Of a stretch of 64,000 nt of DNA, positions 49,627 to 58,532 are shown in pieces. The stretch is from positions 1 to 64,000 of the forward strand of contig CP054675.1 in assembly GCA_013348845.1 (NCBI GenBank). Reading direction: 5' to 3'. The notes beneath the pieces are model-generated. The model was not told the origin of the DNA. It saw only the letters and a program-made list of their open reading frames with translations, and searched no databases. Source of the stretch: Candidatus Tepidiaquacella proteinivora. GTDB taxonomy: Bacteria > Bacteroidota > Ignavibacteria > Tepidaquicellales > Tepidaquicellaceae. Position 1 is the stretch's first letter. Each line of letters starts with the position of its first letter. Made by a program: the position numbers and the translations under genes.

Positions 49627-49661
49627 AGCTGTTAATTTAATTATTCTTTAGATTCTTATTT

Positions 49662-49705
49662 AAAAAGTCACTTTGTATTCTTTAGTGAGTATAAAGTGGC
49701 TTTTT
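49662..49705 (+). terminator. Terminator after the T9SS-sorted protein gene
   Basis: AAAAAGTCACTTT (49662-49674) pairs with AAAGTGGCTTTTT (49693-49705), 13 bp with one G-T pair. The right arm ends in the T-run. Confidence 0.85.
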
Positions 49706-49806
49706 ATTTAATGTATTTTAATTCTGAATTTTAATTTTATGTATGAAGTATTTTTAATTCCTGAAAAAATTTTTTTGTCTGTAAATTTAGGGTAAAATTT
49801 TTCAAA

Positions 49807-49835
49807 TTGAATTTTCAAGTTTCAATATATATCTT
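49807..49835 (+). promoter_or_regulatory. Candidate promoter of tRNA-Leu
   Basis: TTGAAT at 49807-49812, 17 bases, then TATCTT at 49830-49835. The predicted start is about nine bases before the mature tRNA. Confidence 0.5.
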
Positions 49836-49850
49836 TCAGAAAATATGTTT

Positions 49851-49935
49851 GCTCAAATGGCGGAATTGGTAGACGCGCTGCATTCAGGGTGCAGTCTTAA
49901 TTATTAAGGTGAGGGTTCGAATCCCTCTTTGAGCA
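49851..49935 (+). tRNA. tRNA-Leu (anticodon CAG)
   Basis: This 85-base class II tRNA has a 7-bp acceptor stem (GCTCAAA with TTTGAGC) and a D-arm containing TGGTAGACGC. The anticodon stem is CTGCA/TGCAG around the loop TTCAGGG, with anticodon CAG. A long variable arm (TCTTAATTATTAAGGT) and the T-arm GAGGGTTCGAATCCCTC complete it. The 3' CCA is not encoded (A then CTA). recJ begins 24 bases later. Confidence 0.96.
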
Positions 49936-49959
49936 CTAAAAAATTTAAAATGATTACAG

Positions 49960-51696
49960 TTGAAAAAAATCTGGAAATTAAAAGAACTAAATTCAAACAA
50001 TGGCATTGGAAAACAAATTGATTTTTCGACTTTTTATGAAGATGTAAAAGATAAGGTAAAATTATCAGAATCACTCCTTCGGTTATTATATTTGCGTGGG
50101 ATCACAAGCCATTTGGATATAATAAAATTTTTTAAACCACAATTAGAAAGGTTATATGATCCATTTCTTATGAAAGATATGGATAAGGCTTGTAATAGAG
50201 TTTTGAAAGCAATTTCTGATAAAGAGGATGTTATGATAACAGGTGATTACGATGTTGATGGTACCTGCGGTGCTTCGATGCTGCATCTCTTTTTGAAAGA
50301 ATTTGCCGTTGATACAGAAATATACATTCCGGATAGAGAATCAGAAGGTTATGGTATTTCAACAAATAGTATAAATCTTGCAAAAGAAAAAGGTATTAAG
50401 TTAATAATTTCAGTAGATTTTGGAATTACTGCAATTGATAAAATTGACTTTGCAAATTCTTTAGGTATTGATTTTATTATTTGTGACCATCATCAACCAC
50501 GGGAAAAAATCCCTGATGCTCTTGCTGTTTTAAATCCTATGAGAAACGATTGTCCGTATCCATTTAAACATCTATGCGGTAGTGGTGTAGCCTTCAAACT
50601 TATTCAGGCGATTTGTAGAAAACTTAACCGCAATGAAATTATTACAAAATACCTTGACCTTGTTGCAATTGCTACCGCTTCTGATATTTCTCCTGTTATT
50701 GATGAAAACAGAATATTAATTAGTACAGGTTTTGATTTAATGAATAATTCTCCAAGACCATCAATAAAAACATTGATGTCTAAAATTTACGCTGGTTCAT
50801 TTAATAAAATAAACACTTCAAATATTATTTATACAATTGCTCCAAGACTGAATGCAGTTGGTAGGTTAGGTGATGCAAAAAGGGCAGTGGAATTTTTACT
50901 TTGTGAAGATAAAGAACAGCTTAATTTATTATCAAGCGAACTTGATGATACTAATACTGATAGAAGGGAAATGGATCAGGAAATAACCCGTCAGGCTATT
51001 GAAATGTTTGAACAGAAGTATTCAAATGACAACCCGCATTGTATCGTTTTGCATAAGGATGACTGGCATCCCGGCGTAATAGGTATAGTTGCAGCAAGAC
51101 TTGTTGAAAAATATAATTTGCCTTCTATTGTTTTATCAACTATTAATGGAATTGCAAAAGGAAGTGCAAGAAGTAATGGTAATTTTAATATATATGATGC
51201 ATTAAAATTATGTGAAGATTATTTGATTCAGTTTGGCGGTCATTTCTATGCGGCTGGTCTTGAAATGAAAGTTGAAAATATTGATAAATTTAGAGAAAAG
51301 TTTAATAAAATTGCTTCTGAAAAACTTGAGCCTGATAAACTATCATCAGAATTTGAGTATGAAGTTGAGATAAAGTTCCAAGATATTGATACTATTTTTA
51401 TGAATGTTCTTGAATACTTCGAACCATATGGACCCGGTAATCCTGTCCCAATATTTATGAGTAAAAACCTTGTTATAGGAGATGGAATAAAACATTTTAA
51501 AAATTATTGTATTATTTTCAGATTAACAGATCCTGCTTCTGATATTTCGTTTGAAGCAAATTTACCTTATGAAGAAAAATTTCTTGATTCAATTAAACCC
51601 GGTGTAAGTTGTGATGTTTGCTATACTGTTGATGTAAATCGCTGGAATAATTATCCTATTGGCAAATTAAGAATTAAAGATATTAAATTTAATTAG
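49960..51696 (+). CDS. recJ: Single-stranded-DNA-specific exonuclease RecJ
   Basis: This 578-residue RecJ is a 5'-3' single-strand exonuclease of recombination and mismatch repair. DHH-family motifs are clear: ITGDYDVDGTCGASML near residue 90, SVDFGITA, and CDHHQPREKIPDALAVLNP near 177. DHHA1-type features follow (LHKDDWHPGVIGIVAARL, FGGHFYAAGLEM). The start is a TTG, as there is no ATG nearby, with the protein running MKKIWKLKELNSN. The length is normal. It follows tRNA-Leu closely and precedes yebC-ruvC-ruvA on the same strand. Confidence 0.95.
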   Translation: MKKIWKLKELNSNNGIGKQIDFSTFYEDVKDKVKLSESLLRLLYLRGITSHLDIIKFFKPQLERLYDPFLMKDMDKACNRVLKAISDKEDVMITGDYDVDGTCGASMLHLFLKEFAVDTEIYIPDRESEGYGISTNSINLAKEKGIKLIISVDFGITAIDKIDFANSLGIDFIICDHHQPREKIPDALAVLNPMRNDCPYPFKHLCGSGVAFKLIQAICRKLNRNEIITKYLDLVAIATASDISPVIDENRILISTGFDLMNNSPRPSIKTLMSKIYAGSFNKINTSNIIYTIAPRLNAVGRLGDAKRAVEFLLCEDKEQLNLLSSELDDTNTDRREMDQEITRQAIEMFEQKYSNDNPHCIVLHKDDWHPGVIGIVAARLVEKYNLPSIVLSTINGIAKGSARSNGNFNIYDALKLCEDYLIQFGGHFYAAGLEMKVENIDKFREKFNKIASEKLEPDKLSSEFEYEVEIKFQDIDTIFMNVLEYFEPYGPGNPVPIFMSKNLVIGDGIKHFKNYCIIFRLTDPASDISFEANLPYEEKFLDSIKPGVSCDVCYTVDVNRWNNYPIGKLRIKDIKFN

Positions 51697-51722
51697 TTTT
51701 TAAAAATTTAATTTAATTTTTT

Positions 51723-52442
51723 ATGTCTGGTCATTCAAAATGGGCAACAATAAAAAGGAAAAAAGCAGCTAATGATGCGGCGCGCGGTAAAATTTTCACT
51801 AAGTTAATTAAGGAAATTACCATTGCTGCAAGAGATGGCGGTGGCGACCCTGAAGGAAATCCAAGATTGAGATTAGCAATAATGAATGCTAAAGCCAATA
51901 ATATGCCTCAGGAGAATATTACTCGCGCAATTAAAAAAGGAACAGGTGAACTTGAAGGAGTTAAATATGAAGAAATTAATTATGAAGCGTACGCTCCGCA
52001 CGGCGCTGCAGTTATAATCGAATGCGTGACTGATAACCGCAACCGTACTGTTGCTGAGTTAAGACATTTAATTTCAAAACATCATGGTAATATGGGTGAG
52101 ACTGGTTCAGTTAACTGGATGTTCGAAAGAAAAGGGGTTATTCTTGTGACTAAAGATAATCATACTGAAGATGAAATTATGGAAGCAATTCTCGATGCTG
52201 GTGTTGAGGATTTAAAAGATGAAAGTGAATTTTTTGAAGTTATAACATCAGTGGAAAATTTTGAAAAAGTCAGAAAAGCAATAGAAGGAAATAAATATAA
52301 AATAGAAAATGCAAGTTTGCAATATGTAGCAAAAAATCCCCTTAAACTGGATGACAAATGTACTGCTGAAGTTATGAAGTTTATTGAAGTTATCGAAGAC
52401 CATGATGATGTTCAGAATGTTTATACTAATGTAGAATTTTAA
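51723..52442 (+). CDS. YebC/PmpR family regulatory protein
   Basis: This 239-residue YebC-type protein starts MSGHSKWATIKRKKAANDAARG, the near-invariant family opening. It contains NPRLRLAIMNAKANNMPQENITRAIKKG, then EAYAPHGAAVIIECVTDNRNRTVAELRH, and EVMKFIEVIEDHDDVQNVYTNVEF at the end. Family members act in transcription or, for some, in relieving ribosome stalling. The arrangement immediately before ruvC is the classic yebC-ruvC-ruvA order. Confidence 0.96.
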   Translation: MSGHSKWATIKRKKAANDAARGKIFTKLIKEITIAARDGGGDPEGNPRLRLAIMNAKANNMPQENITRAIKKGTGELEGVKYEEINYEAYAPHGAAVIIECVTDNRNRTVAELRHLISKHHGNMGETGSVNWMFERKGVILVTKDNHTEDEIMEAILDAGVEDLKDESEFFEVITSVENFEKVRKAIEGNKYKIENASLQYVAKNPLKLDDKCTAEVMKFIEVIEDHDDVQNVYTNVEF

Positions 52443-52455
52443 ATGAATTATTTAA

Positions 52456-53022
52456 ATGATTATTTTAGGAGTTGATCCGGGTTCGGTTATTACAGGTGTT
52501 GCATTGTTGAAAGTGAGTGAAAAAGTTCAGATACTTTCCTATGATGTAATTTTACTTAATCGCAGAAATACACAAACTGAAAGGCTTAAAAATATATACG
52601 ATTCCTGTACATCAATAATAAAAAAATACAAGCCTGAACATCTGGCAATTGAGACAGCATTTTATGGAAAGAATATACAATCTACTTTAAAGCTTGGACA
52701 GGCATCAGGGGCTGCTATCGTGGCTGCTTTAAATTCAGGTTTAAAAATATATGAGTATTCTCCAAGAGAAATAAAAAAAAGTGTTACAGGAAACGGAGCT
52801 GCAAGTAAACAACTTGTGAAGTATTTTATTAAAAGTAATTTCAGAATTAAAGAAGAACCAAAATTTCTCGATGCTTTTGATGCAATTGCTGTTGCTCTGT
52901 GTCATTATCATTACCTTATCAAAATGGGCTTTGGAATATATAATCGGAAATCTAATAAAAGGTTAGCAAAAGAGTGGTCTTTTTATATAAAAAATAATCC
53001 ACAGAAAATCTTAAAATCTTAA
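52456..53022 (+). CDS. ruvC: Holliday junction endonuclease RuvC
   Basis: This 188-residue RuvC has the catalytic acidic residues in ILGVDPGSVITG (Asp near 6), LAIETAFYGKN (Glu near 69) and the C-terminal FLDAFDAIAVALCHYHY (Asp-rich end). It cuts Holliday junctions made during recombination. A basic tail extends it slightly beyond the usual length. It lies 13 bases after yebC and four bases before ruvA. Confidence 0.95.
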   Translation: MIILGVDPGSVITGVALLKVSEKVQILSYDVILLNRRNTQTERLKNIYDSCTSIIKKYKPEHLAIETAFYGKNIQSTLKLGQASGAAIVAALNSGLKIYEYSPREIKKSVTGNGAASKQLVKYFIKSNFRIKEEPKFLDAFDAIAVALCHYHYLIKMGFGIYNRKSNKRLAKEWSFYIKNNPQKILKS

Positions 53023-53026
53023 CTCA

Positions 53027-53650
53027 ATGATTTCATTTATCAAAGGGAAAATTGTAAAAAATAATATAAAAGATATTATTATTGAAGTTGGTTGTGTTGG
53101 ATATCAGATTTTTATTACTAAAAAACTTTATGAAAGTATTAAGGATTTAAATGAAGAAGTAAGTATTTTTACATATCTCGATATTAAAGAAAATTCTATA
53201 GCTCTTTATGGATTCTTTGATGAGAAAGAAAGGGAAATTTTTAAACTTCTCATTGGCGTAAGCGGGATAAGTACTAAAACTGCTCATAATATTTTATGCC
53301 ATATAGGTTTTGAAGAAATAATAAGGTTAATAACTGGTAAGCAATCATTATCTTCTGTAAAAATTCCGGGTCTTGGAATTAAAAAGATGGAAATAATTTC
53401 TACTTCTTTGAAGGATAAAATTGTGAAATTATCTTCAGCTGAATATTTGGAATCACTCCCTTCAGTTTCGGAAGGTGAATTAACAGAAAAAGAGCAGTAC
53501 AGACTTGAAGCGCTAAATGCATTAATGAATCTTGGATATGTGAGAGCAGAAGCGGAGAAATTAATAAGGGAAGCAATAAAAATTTTTGGCGAAGAAAAAT
53601 ATACAACAGGGGATTTGATTAAGAAAGCTCTTGAAATTGCATCAATTTAA
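53027..53650 (+). CDS. ruvA: Holliday junction DNA helicase subunit RuvA
   Basis: This 207-residue RuvA begins MISFIKGKIVKNNIKDIIIEVGCVGYQI (OB-fold). It has YGFFDEKEREIFKLLIGVSGISTKTAHNIL and IPGLGIKKMEII (HhH motifs), and a C-terminal RuvB-contact domain (YRLEALNALMNLGYVRAEAE). RuvA binds the four-way junction and loads RuvB. No ruvB follows. The gene ends at a strong shared terminator. Confidence 0.95.
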   Translation: MISFIKGKIVKNNIKDIIIEVGCVGYQIFITKKLYESIKDLNEEVSIFTYLDIKENSIALYGFFDEKEREIFKLLIGVSGISTKTAHNILCHIGFEEIIRLITGKQSLSSVKIPGLGIKKMEIISTSLKDKIVKLSSAEYLESLPSVSEGELTEKEQYRLEALNALMNLGYVRAEAEKLIREAIKIFGEEKYTTGDLIKKALEIASI

Positions 53651-53691
53651 TATGTAATATTTTTTAAAATTATTTTCTGTAATTTTTAAAT

Positions 53692-53731
53692 AAAAAACCC
53701 TCTTATAAATAATCAGTATAAGAGGGTTTTG
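53692..53731. terminator. Bidirectional terminator between ruvA and dnaK
   Basis: AAAACCCTCTTATA (53694-53707) pairs perfectly with TATAAGAGGGTTTT (53717-53730). A-rich sequence lies on the left and T-rich on the right, so it serves ruvA on the plus strand and dnaK on the minus strand. Confidence 0.9.
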
Positions 53732-53749
53732 TTTTATGACAGGTGAAAA

Positions 53750-55684
53750 TTATTTTTTATCGTCCATTACTTCAAAATCTGCATTTTCTACTTTTCCGTC
53801 ATCTTTTGTACCCGCTGATTCCTGTTTAGCCTGTGAACCTGTCTCTGGTCCTTGAGTATGAGTTCTGGCACTTGAATACATTTGAGATGATGCTTCATTC
53901 CATGCTGCATTGTATTCGTCAATAGCAGATTTCAATTCATTAATGTTATCGTGTTTAATTACTTCTTTTAATCTGTCAATTGCACTCTGTATCTTCGCCC
54001 TTGTCGGTTGATCTAATTTTGTTTCAAATTCTTTTAACTGCTTTTCTCCCTGGAATATCATTGCATCTGCCTGATTCTTCATATCTATCAACTCTTTCTT
54101 CTTTTTGTCTTCTTCTTCATGTTCTTTTGCATCGCGTTTCATCCGTTCGATTTCCTGTTCGGTTAATCCGGAAGAATGCGTTATTCTTATATCCTGCTGT
54201 TTTCCGGTACCAAGGTCTTTTGCTGTTACATGCAAAATACCATTTGCATCGATATCAAATGTTACCTCAATCTGTGGTACGCCTCTTGGTGCTGGTGGTA
54301 TTCCATCTAAATGGAATCTGCCAAGAGTTCTGTTATCAACAGCCATTGGTCGTTCTCCTTGCAATACATGAATCTCTACTGATGGTTGGTTATCACTTGC
54401 TGTTGAAAATATCTGTGACTTTCTTGTAGGAATAGTTGTATTTGCTTCAATCAATTTTGTCATTACACCACCTAAAGTTTCAATACCAAGTGAAAGTGGT
54501 GTTACATCAAGAAGTAATACATCAGAAACATCACCAGCAAGAACACCTCCCTGTATTGCAGCACCAATAGCAACAACTTCATCAGGATTAACTCCTTTGT
54601 GGGGTTCTTTACCAAATATTCTTTTAACTGTTTCCTGAACAAGAGGTATTCTTGTGGAACCACCAACAAGGATGACTTCATCAATTTCTTCTTTCCTGAA
54701 TCCTGAATCACTAATACACTTTTCGCACGGTCCTACTGTTCTTTCAACTAAGTCTGCAATTAAAGATTCGAATTTTGCCCTTGTAATTGTTTCCAATAAA
54801 AATTTTGGTCCATCAGCAGTTGCGGTTATATATGGTAAATTTACTTCAGTTTGCTGACTTGAAGAAAGTGCTTTTTTAGCGTTTTCTGCTGCTTCTTTTA
54901 ATCGTTGCAAAGCCATCGGGTCTTTTCGTAAATCTATCCCTTCTTTCTTTTGAAATTCATCAGCAAGATAATCTATAAGCCTTTGGTCAAAATCGTCTCC
55001 TCCAAGATGTCCATCACCATTAGTGGCTTTTACTTCAAACACACCATCGCCAAGTTCAAGAATAGAAATATCAAATGTTCCTCCACCTAAATCATATACT
55101 GCTACCTTATGATTCTTTTTCTTCTTATCAAGTCCATAAGCCAATGCTGCAGCAGTAGGTTCATTTATTATTCTCTTTACATCAAGTCCTGCAATACGAC
55201 CGGCATCTTTAGTAGCCTGCCTTTGAGAATCATTGAAATATGCAGGTACAGTAATTACTGCTTCGGTTACTGGTTGACCAAGATAATCTTCAGCAGTTTT
55301 TTTCATTTTCTGTAAAATCATAGCAGAAATTTCCGGTGGTGAATACACTCGTTTCTGGTTTGTACTTTTATCTGTAATTTCTACTCTTGCAACATCATTT
55401 TCACCTCTGATTACTTTATAAGGTACTTCTTTTATCTCCTCTAAAACCTCATCGTATCTTCTACCCATAAACCTTTTTATCGAGAAAATAGTATTCTGCG
55501 GATTTGTTACAGCCTGCCTCTTTGCAGGTTCTCCTACAATTCGTTCACCCGTCTTTGTAAAAGCCACTACTGAAGGTGTAGTTCTTGAACCTTCAGAATT
55601 TGGAATAACAACCGGCTCATTTCCTTCCATTACGGCAACACAAGAATTAGTGGTGCCTAAATCAATACCTATAATTTTTCCCAT
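53750..55684 (-). CDS. dnaK: Chaperone protein DnaK (Hsp70)
   Basis: This 644-residue Hsp70 has the ATPase motifs [18 protein letters not shown] at the start, [18 protein letters not shown] and [15 protein letters not shown]. The substrate-binding domain ([17 protein letters not shown]) is followed by the helical lid and an acidic tail ending in FEVMDDKK. The length is standard. It refolds proteins with DnaJ and GrpE, neither of which is adjacent. It follows hsp20 across a hairpin-bearing 87-base gap. I see no separate promoter or CIRCE element, so it may be read from the hsp20 promoter. Confidence 0.97.
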   Translation of the reverse strand: MGKIIGIDLGTTNSCVAVMEGNEPVVIPNSEGSRTTPSVVAFTKTGERIVGEPAKRQAVTNPQNTIFSIKRFMGRRYDEVLEEIKEVPYKVIRGENDVARVEITDKSTNQKRVYSPPEISAMILQKMKKTAEDYLGQPVTEAVITVPAYFNDSQRQATKDAGRIAGLDVKRIINEPTAAALAYGLDKKKKNHKVAVYDLGGGTFDISILELGDGVFEVKATNGDGHLGGDDFDQRLIDYLADEFQKKEGIDLRKDPMALQRLKEAAENAKKALSSSQQTEVNLPYITATADGPKFLLETITRAKFESLIADLVERTVGPCEKCISDSGFRKEEIDEVILVGGSTRIPLVQETVKRIFGKEPHKGVNPDEVVAIGAAIQGGVLAGDVSDVLLLDVTPLSLGIETLGGVMTKLIEANTTIPTRKSQIFSTASDNQPSVEIHVLQGERPMAVDNRTLGRFHLDGIPPAPRGVPQIEVTFDIDANGILHVTAKDLGTGKQQDIRITHSSGLTEQEIERMKRDAKEHEEEDKKKKELIDMKNQADAMIFQGEKQLKEFETKLDQPTRAKIQSAIDRLKEVIKHDNINELKSAIDEYNAAWNEASSQMYSSARTHTQGPETGSQAKQESAGTKDDGKVENADFEVMDDKK

Positions 55685-55716
55685 AATTAAATTTCCTTTC
55701 TTTTAGTTATATTAAA

Positions 55717-55744
55717 CCCCGACCGATTTTTATCTCGGTCAGGG
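55717..55744 (-). promoter_or_regulatory. Hairpin in the hsp20-dnaK spacer
   Basis: A 10-bp stem is formed by CCCTGACCGA and TCGGTCGGGG on the minus strand. All pairs form there (one G-U). On the plus strand the same position would be a C-A mismatch. The following T-run is short (TTT), so partial termination or transcript processing and stability control is more likely than full termination. Confidence 0.6.
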
Positions 55745-55771
55745 CTTTTTAAAATTAATTTTTGTGTAATA

Positions 55772-56218
55772 TTATTTAACTTTGATTTCCTTAACAACTG
55801 GTTTTGCTTCTTCAACTTTTGGTAAAGTTATTGATAAAACTCCATCTTTAAAGTTGGCTTCAATAGCATCAGTCTTCACATCCTTAGAAACATTGAAACT
55901 TCTACAAAACTCACCATAATATATTTCATTCATAATCAAATTTGCATCTTCAGATTTTTGTTGTTGCTTTTTCACACCAGATATTGTTAATGTATCATTT
56001 TCTAAAGTAATCTTTACATCATCCTTAGAAATACCGGGCATTTCCATATAGATATAGAAATTATCTCTATCCTCAGTTATACGTGTCCTCGGAGAATAAT
56101 TTGATACATTGAACAACTCATTTCTGAAAGAGAAGAATGGATGGTCGAAAATTGAACGAAAAGTATCACTGATGTTGAAAAGGTCATCATCTTTTCTGAA
56201 TTTTATTAAGTTTTTCAT
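55772..56218 (-). CDS. Hsp20 family small heat shock protein
   Basis: This 148-residue small heat-shock protein has an alpha-crystallin domain (about residues 42-138) with PRTRITEDRDNFYIYMEMPGISKDDVKIT and GEFCRSFNVSKDVK. The strand ANFKDGVLSITLPK and a C-terminal tail with KPVVKEIKVK complete it. These proteins hold unfolding proteins without ATP. The start has a consensus AGGAGG (complement at 56228-56233) nine bases upstream and a sigma-54-type promoter just before it. dnaK follows on the same strand. Confidence 0.95.
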   Translation of the reverse strand: MKNLIKFRKDDDLFNISDTFRSIFDHPFFSFRNELFNVSNYSPRTRITEDRDNFYIYMEMPGISKDDVKITLENDTLTISGVKKQQQKSEDANLIMNEIYYGEFCRSFNVSKDVKTDAIEANFKDGVLSITLPKVEEAKPVVKEIKVK

Positions 56219-56265
56219 ATATTTTTACCTCCTTCTTTTTATTTTTTTTAATTTCACTATATACT

Positions 56266-56281
56266 TGCAATAACCGTGCCA
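56266..56281 (-). promoter_or_regulatory. Sigma-54 (-24/-12) promoter for hsp20
   Basis: The minus strand reads TGGCACGGTTATTGCA, an exact fit to TGGCACGrnnnTTGCw. The conserved GG and GC are 12 bases apart, corresponding to -24 and -12. Transcription would start near 56255, leaving a 37-base leader with the AGGAGG site. A dyad, GGAAAAATATTCC with GGAAATTTTTCC, at 56378-56407 lies about 125-150 bases upstream, a typical place for an activator site. It could alternatively serve the gene ending at 56443. Confidence 0.85.
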
Positions 56282-56442
56282 TAATGTTTTAATGAAAAAT
56301 ATTATCATTTTAGAGAAATATTTTTCACAATTTTAAAATTTATTAATTTTGAAGTGAAAAAATTTTCAATAATAATGGAAAAATATTCCTTTACGGAAAT
56401 TTTTCCCTATACCATAATTAATAGATTATAGGAGATTAATTA

Positions 56443-56937
56443 TTAATAATAATATTCTTCTAATACTTTCTTTAATTCACCGTTATCGTAAGTGAATCCT
56501 GTAAAAACCCATTTGTGTTTTTCAAAATGAGTAATATAACAAATATTATCTTTAATAGTAAATGAAATGTCGTAAGGTGTATAATACCAGCCGAATTGGA
56601 ATAGACCACCCTGCATGAAAGTATCATAATCGTTAATTAACAGAAGAACATTATATGAATTTTTTTTGTAGGTATTGTCATTATACGAAATCACTATATC
56701 AAGCATACCATCCCCGGAATAGTCTCCAATGTTAAAATTAATTATAGAAAGGTTTTCAGGTAAAAAATATGTAATTTCATCAATCATATCATCTGAGTAT
56801 ATTCCATCAAGCATTCCCATAAAAATTTCTACATCAATAGCGTATCTATCAGAAAAACTTGATGCTTGCCCCATAATACTTGAATTAATACTTAAAATGA
56901 TTATTATTGACGAAATAAATAACCTTAATCTACTCAT
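56443..56937 (-). CDS. Hypothetical exported protein
   Basis: This 164-residue protein of unknown family has a signal peptide MSRLRLFISSIIIILSINSSIMGQ. The mature part includes VEIFMGMLDGIYSDDMIDEITY and a central GDYSGDGMLDIVISYNDN, which resembles an FG-GAP/calcium-loop repeat. A C-terminal beta region follows. I choose the ATG at 56937 over an upstream in-frame TTG at 56958, because a near-perfect promoter places the TTG inside the -10 element. The leader would then be only about a dozen bases, with AGAGG next to the ATG. Confidence 0.7.
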   Translation of the reverse strand: MSRLRLFISSIIIILSINSSIMGQASSFSDRYAIDVEIFMGMLDGIYSDDMIDEITYFLPENLSIINFNIGDYSGDGMLDIVISYNDNTYKKNSYNVLLLINDYDTFMQGGLFQFGWYYTPYDISFTIKDNICYITHFEKHKWVFTGFTYDNGELKKVLEEYYY

Positions 56938-56957
56938 ACCTCTGTTATTTATTGTCA

Positions 56958-56986
56958 AATATAACTTATAAAAAAATATATGTCAA
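56958..56986 (-). promoter_or_regulatory. Consensus sigma-70-like promoter of the 56443-56937 gene
   Basis: On the minus strand TTGACA (56981-56986), exactly 17 bases, and TATATT (56958-56963). Transcription would start near 56951. This fixes the start codon of the gene downstream of the TTG at 56956-56958. Confidence 0.75.
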
Positions 56987-57045
56987 GTAAAAAATAAATA
57001 AAGTATTACTTTAAAGAAGGGGGGTAAATTTTATAATTACAATAT

Positions 57046-58530
57046 TTAATTTCTTCTGTAAAATAATTCTTTGATACGGGATTTTTCTATTACTTTAAGA
57101 TAAAATAATGAGTAAATAATTATTATGAGAATTATAATATCTGTCAGCAATGATAAAGTGGTTTTATCTTCAAGAAGGTAATTTTTAATAATGTGTGAAA
57201 TTAGAAATCCTATTATAAAAATTATAGAAATAATTATAATTTTCCGCCAATCATAGTTAATCTTATATACTTTTTGTGAAAGAAAATAAAGCATTACTGA
57301 CATTGCAAAATATGAAATTAAAGTTGCGATGGCTGCTCCAGTTATATCAATTTTGGGGATTAAAAGAAGGTTGGATATAAAATTTATTATGAACCCAAAA
57401 AATGTTACAATAAGAATCATATATGTTCTTTCCGCAAAAAAAGGAGCAGCGTATAAATTTGAAAAAATTCCAGAGAAGAAATAAGCAGAAAATATAAATG
57501 GTAAAATTTTTAAACCTTCCCAGTAGTTTTCATTGAGTATTGAGAAATTATCTATTTTGAATTTAACTATTGGGGGAATAAATGATATAAAAATAAACAG
57601 TAATGACAACCCAGCGAATGTGTAATATGTAAACACTCTTGATATGATATTTTTATTATCGGGATTTTCTGTTAAATTAAGGAAATAAGGCGTCCAGGCA
57701 AATCTAAATGCTGCAATTATTAAAGACATACCAGCAGCAAGTTTATAATTTACACTATAAATTCCAACTTCTGCATCATTCAGTAAATATTTTATAAAAA
57801 ATCTGTCAGAAACATCTATGAAAAGAATAAATAATCCAACATAGATAAATTTATTACCAAATAAAACAAGCCTTTTTGCTTTGTTAAAGGAAAATTTTAA
57901 TCTCAGGTATTTTCTTGTTAAATAAAGCGTGAAAATTAAAGTTATAATACAGGAAATTATATAACTATAAAAGATAGCTTCTATGCCCTGTTTTAAATAA
58001 ACAATGAAAATGAAATTAAAGGAAATGTTTGTAATAACTGAAATAATATTAGCAATAAAATATTTTTTTGCTTGTAGCTCAGCCCGTAAAAGAAGAAGCG
58101 GAAATCTATATATAGTATCAACGAGTAATACAAGACACATAAGTTTCAATAAGAAAATTGAATTTTCATAAGTATCTAACTTCATTATTACTGATATTTC
58201 CGAAGAAAAATAATAAATTATTAAGGAGAATATTATAGAGGAAACAGTTAATAAAATTATAGTTGTGGAATAAGTTAATGTCCTTTCTTCTTTGGTTTTA
58301 TCAGTGGCAAAATATTTTATGAATGATGTATCCAATCCATAGACAAAGAAAATTCCAATAACAAGCCAAATTGAATTAATTATATTAAAAATACCAAGTT
58401 CATCAGGTAAAAAATAATAAGTATATAAGGGAATAAGTAGAAGTGATATAAATCTGTTTATCAGTAAACCAAATCCGTAAATAAAAGTTTGGGAAAATAG
58501 TTCTTTTATATAAGATTTTTTTTCCTCCAT
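57046..58530 (-). CDS. Polysaccharide flippase (Wzx / MATE-like oligosaccharide exporter)
   Basis: This 494-residue integral membrane protein has about 12-14 helices spread along its whole length. The N-terminal pattern is FSQTFIYGFGLLINRFISLLLIPLYTYYF, with PDELGIFNIINSIW. This is the PST/Wzx flippase arrangement that moves lipid-linked glycans across the inner membrane. It starts two bases before the stop of the adjacent glycosyltransferase gene's downstream neighbour region, with only a 2-base gap to that gene. It ends the glycan operon. Confidence 0.88.
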   Translation of the reverse strand: MEEKKSYIKELFSQTFIYGFGLLINRFISLLLIPLYTYYFLPDELGIFNIINSIWLVIGIFFVYGLDTSFIKYFATDKTKEERTLTYSTTIILLTVSSIIFSLIIYYFSSEISVIMKLDTYENSIFLLKLMCLVLLVDTIYRFPLLLLRAELQAKKYFIANIISVITNISFNFIFIVYLKQGIEAIFYSYIISCIITLIFTLYLTRKYLRLKFSFNKAKRLVLFGNKFIYVGLFILFIDVSDRFFIKYLLNDAEVGIYSVNYKLAAGMSLIIAAFRFAWTPYFLNLTENPDNKNIISRVFTYYTFAGLSLLFIFISFIPPIVKFKIDNFSILNENYWEGLKILPFIFSAYFFSGIFSNLYAAPFFAERTYMILIVTFFGFIINFISNLLLIPKIDITGAAIATLISYFAMSVMLYFLSQKVYKINYDWRKIIIISIIFIIGFLISHIIKNYLLEDKTTLSLLTDIIILIIIIYSLFYLKVIEKSRIKELFYRRN

Positions 58531-58532
58531 TT

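Noticed and set aside
53980-54429. 149-codon plus-strand frame opposite dnaK, and similar antisense frames (for example 47776-48222, 26841-27197)
   Set aside because: They lie wholly inside strongly conserved genes on the other strand, lack ribosome binding sites and show low-complexity translations. They are shadows.
55685-56442. CIRCE (HrcA) operator at dnaK or hsp20
   Set aside because: No TTAGCACTC-N9-GAGTGCTAA inverted repeat is present in either upstream region. A sigma-54 site is present instead.
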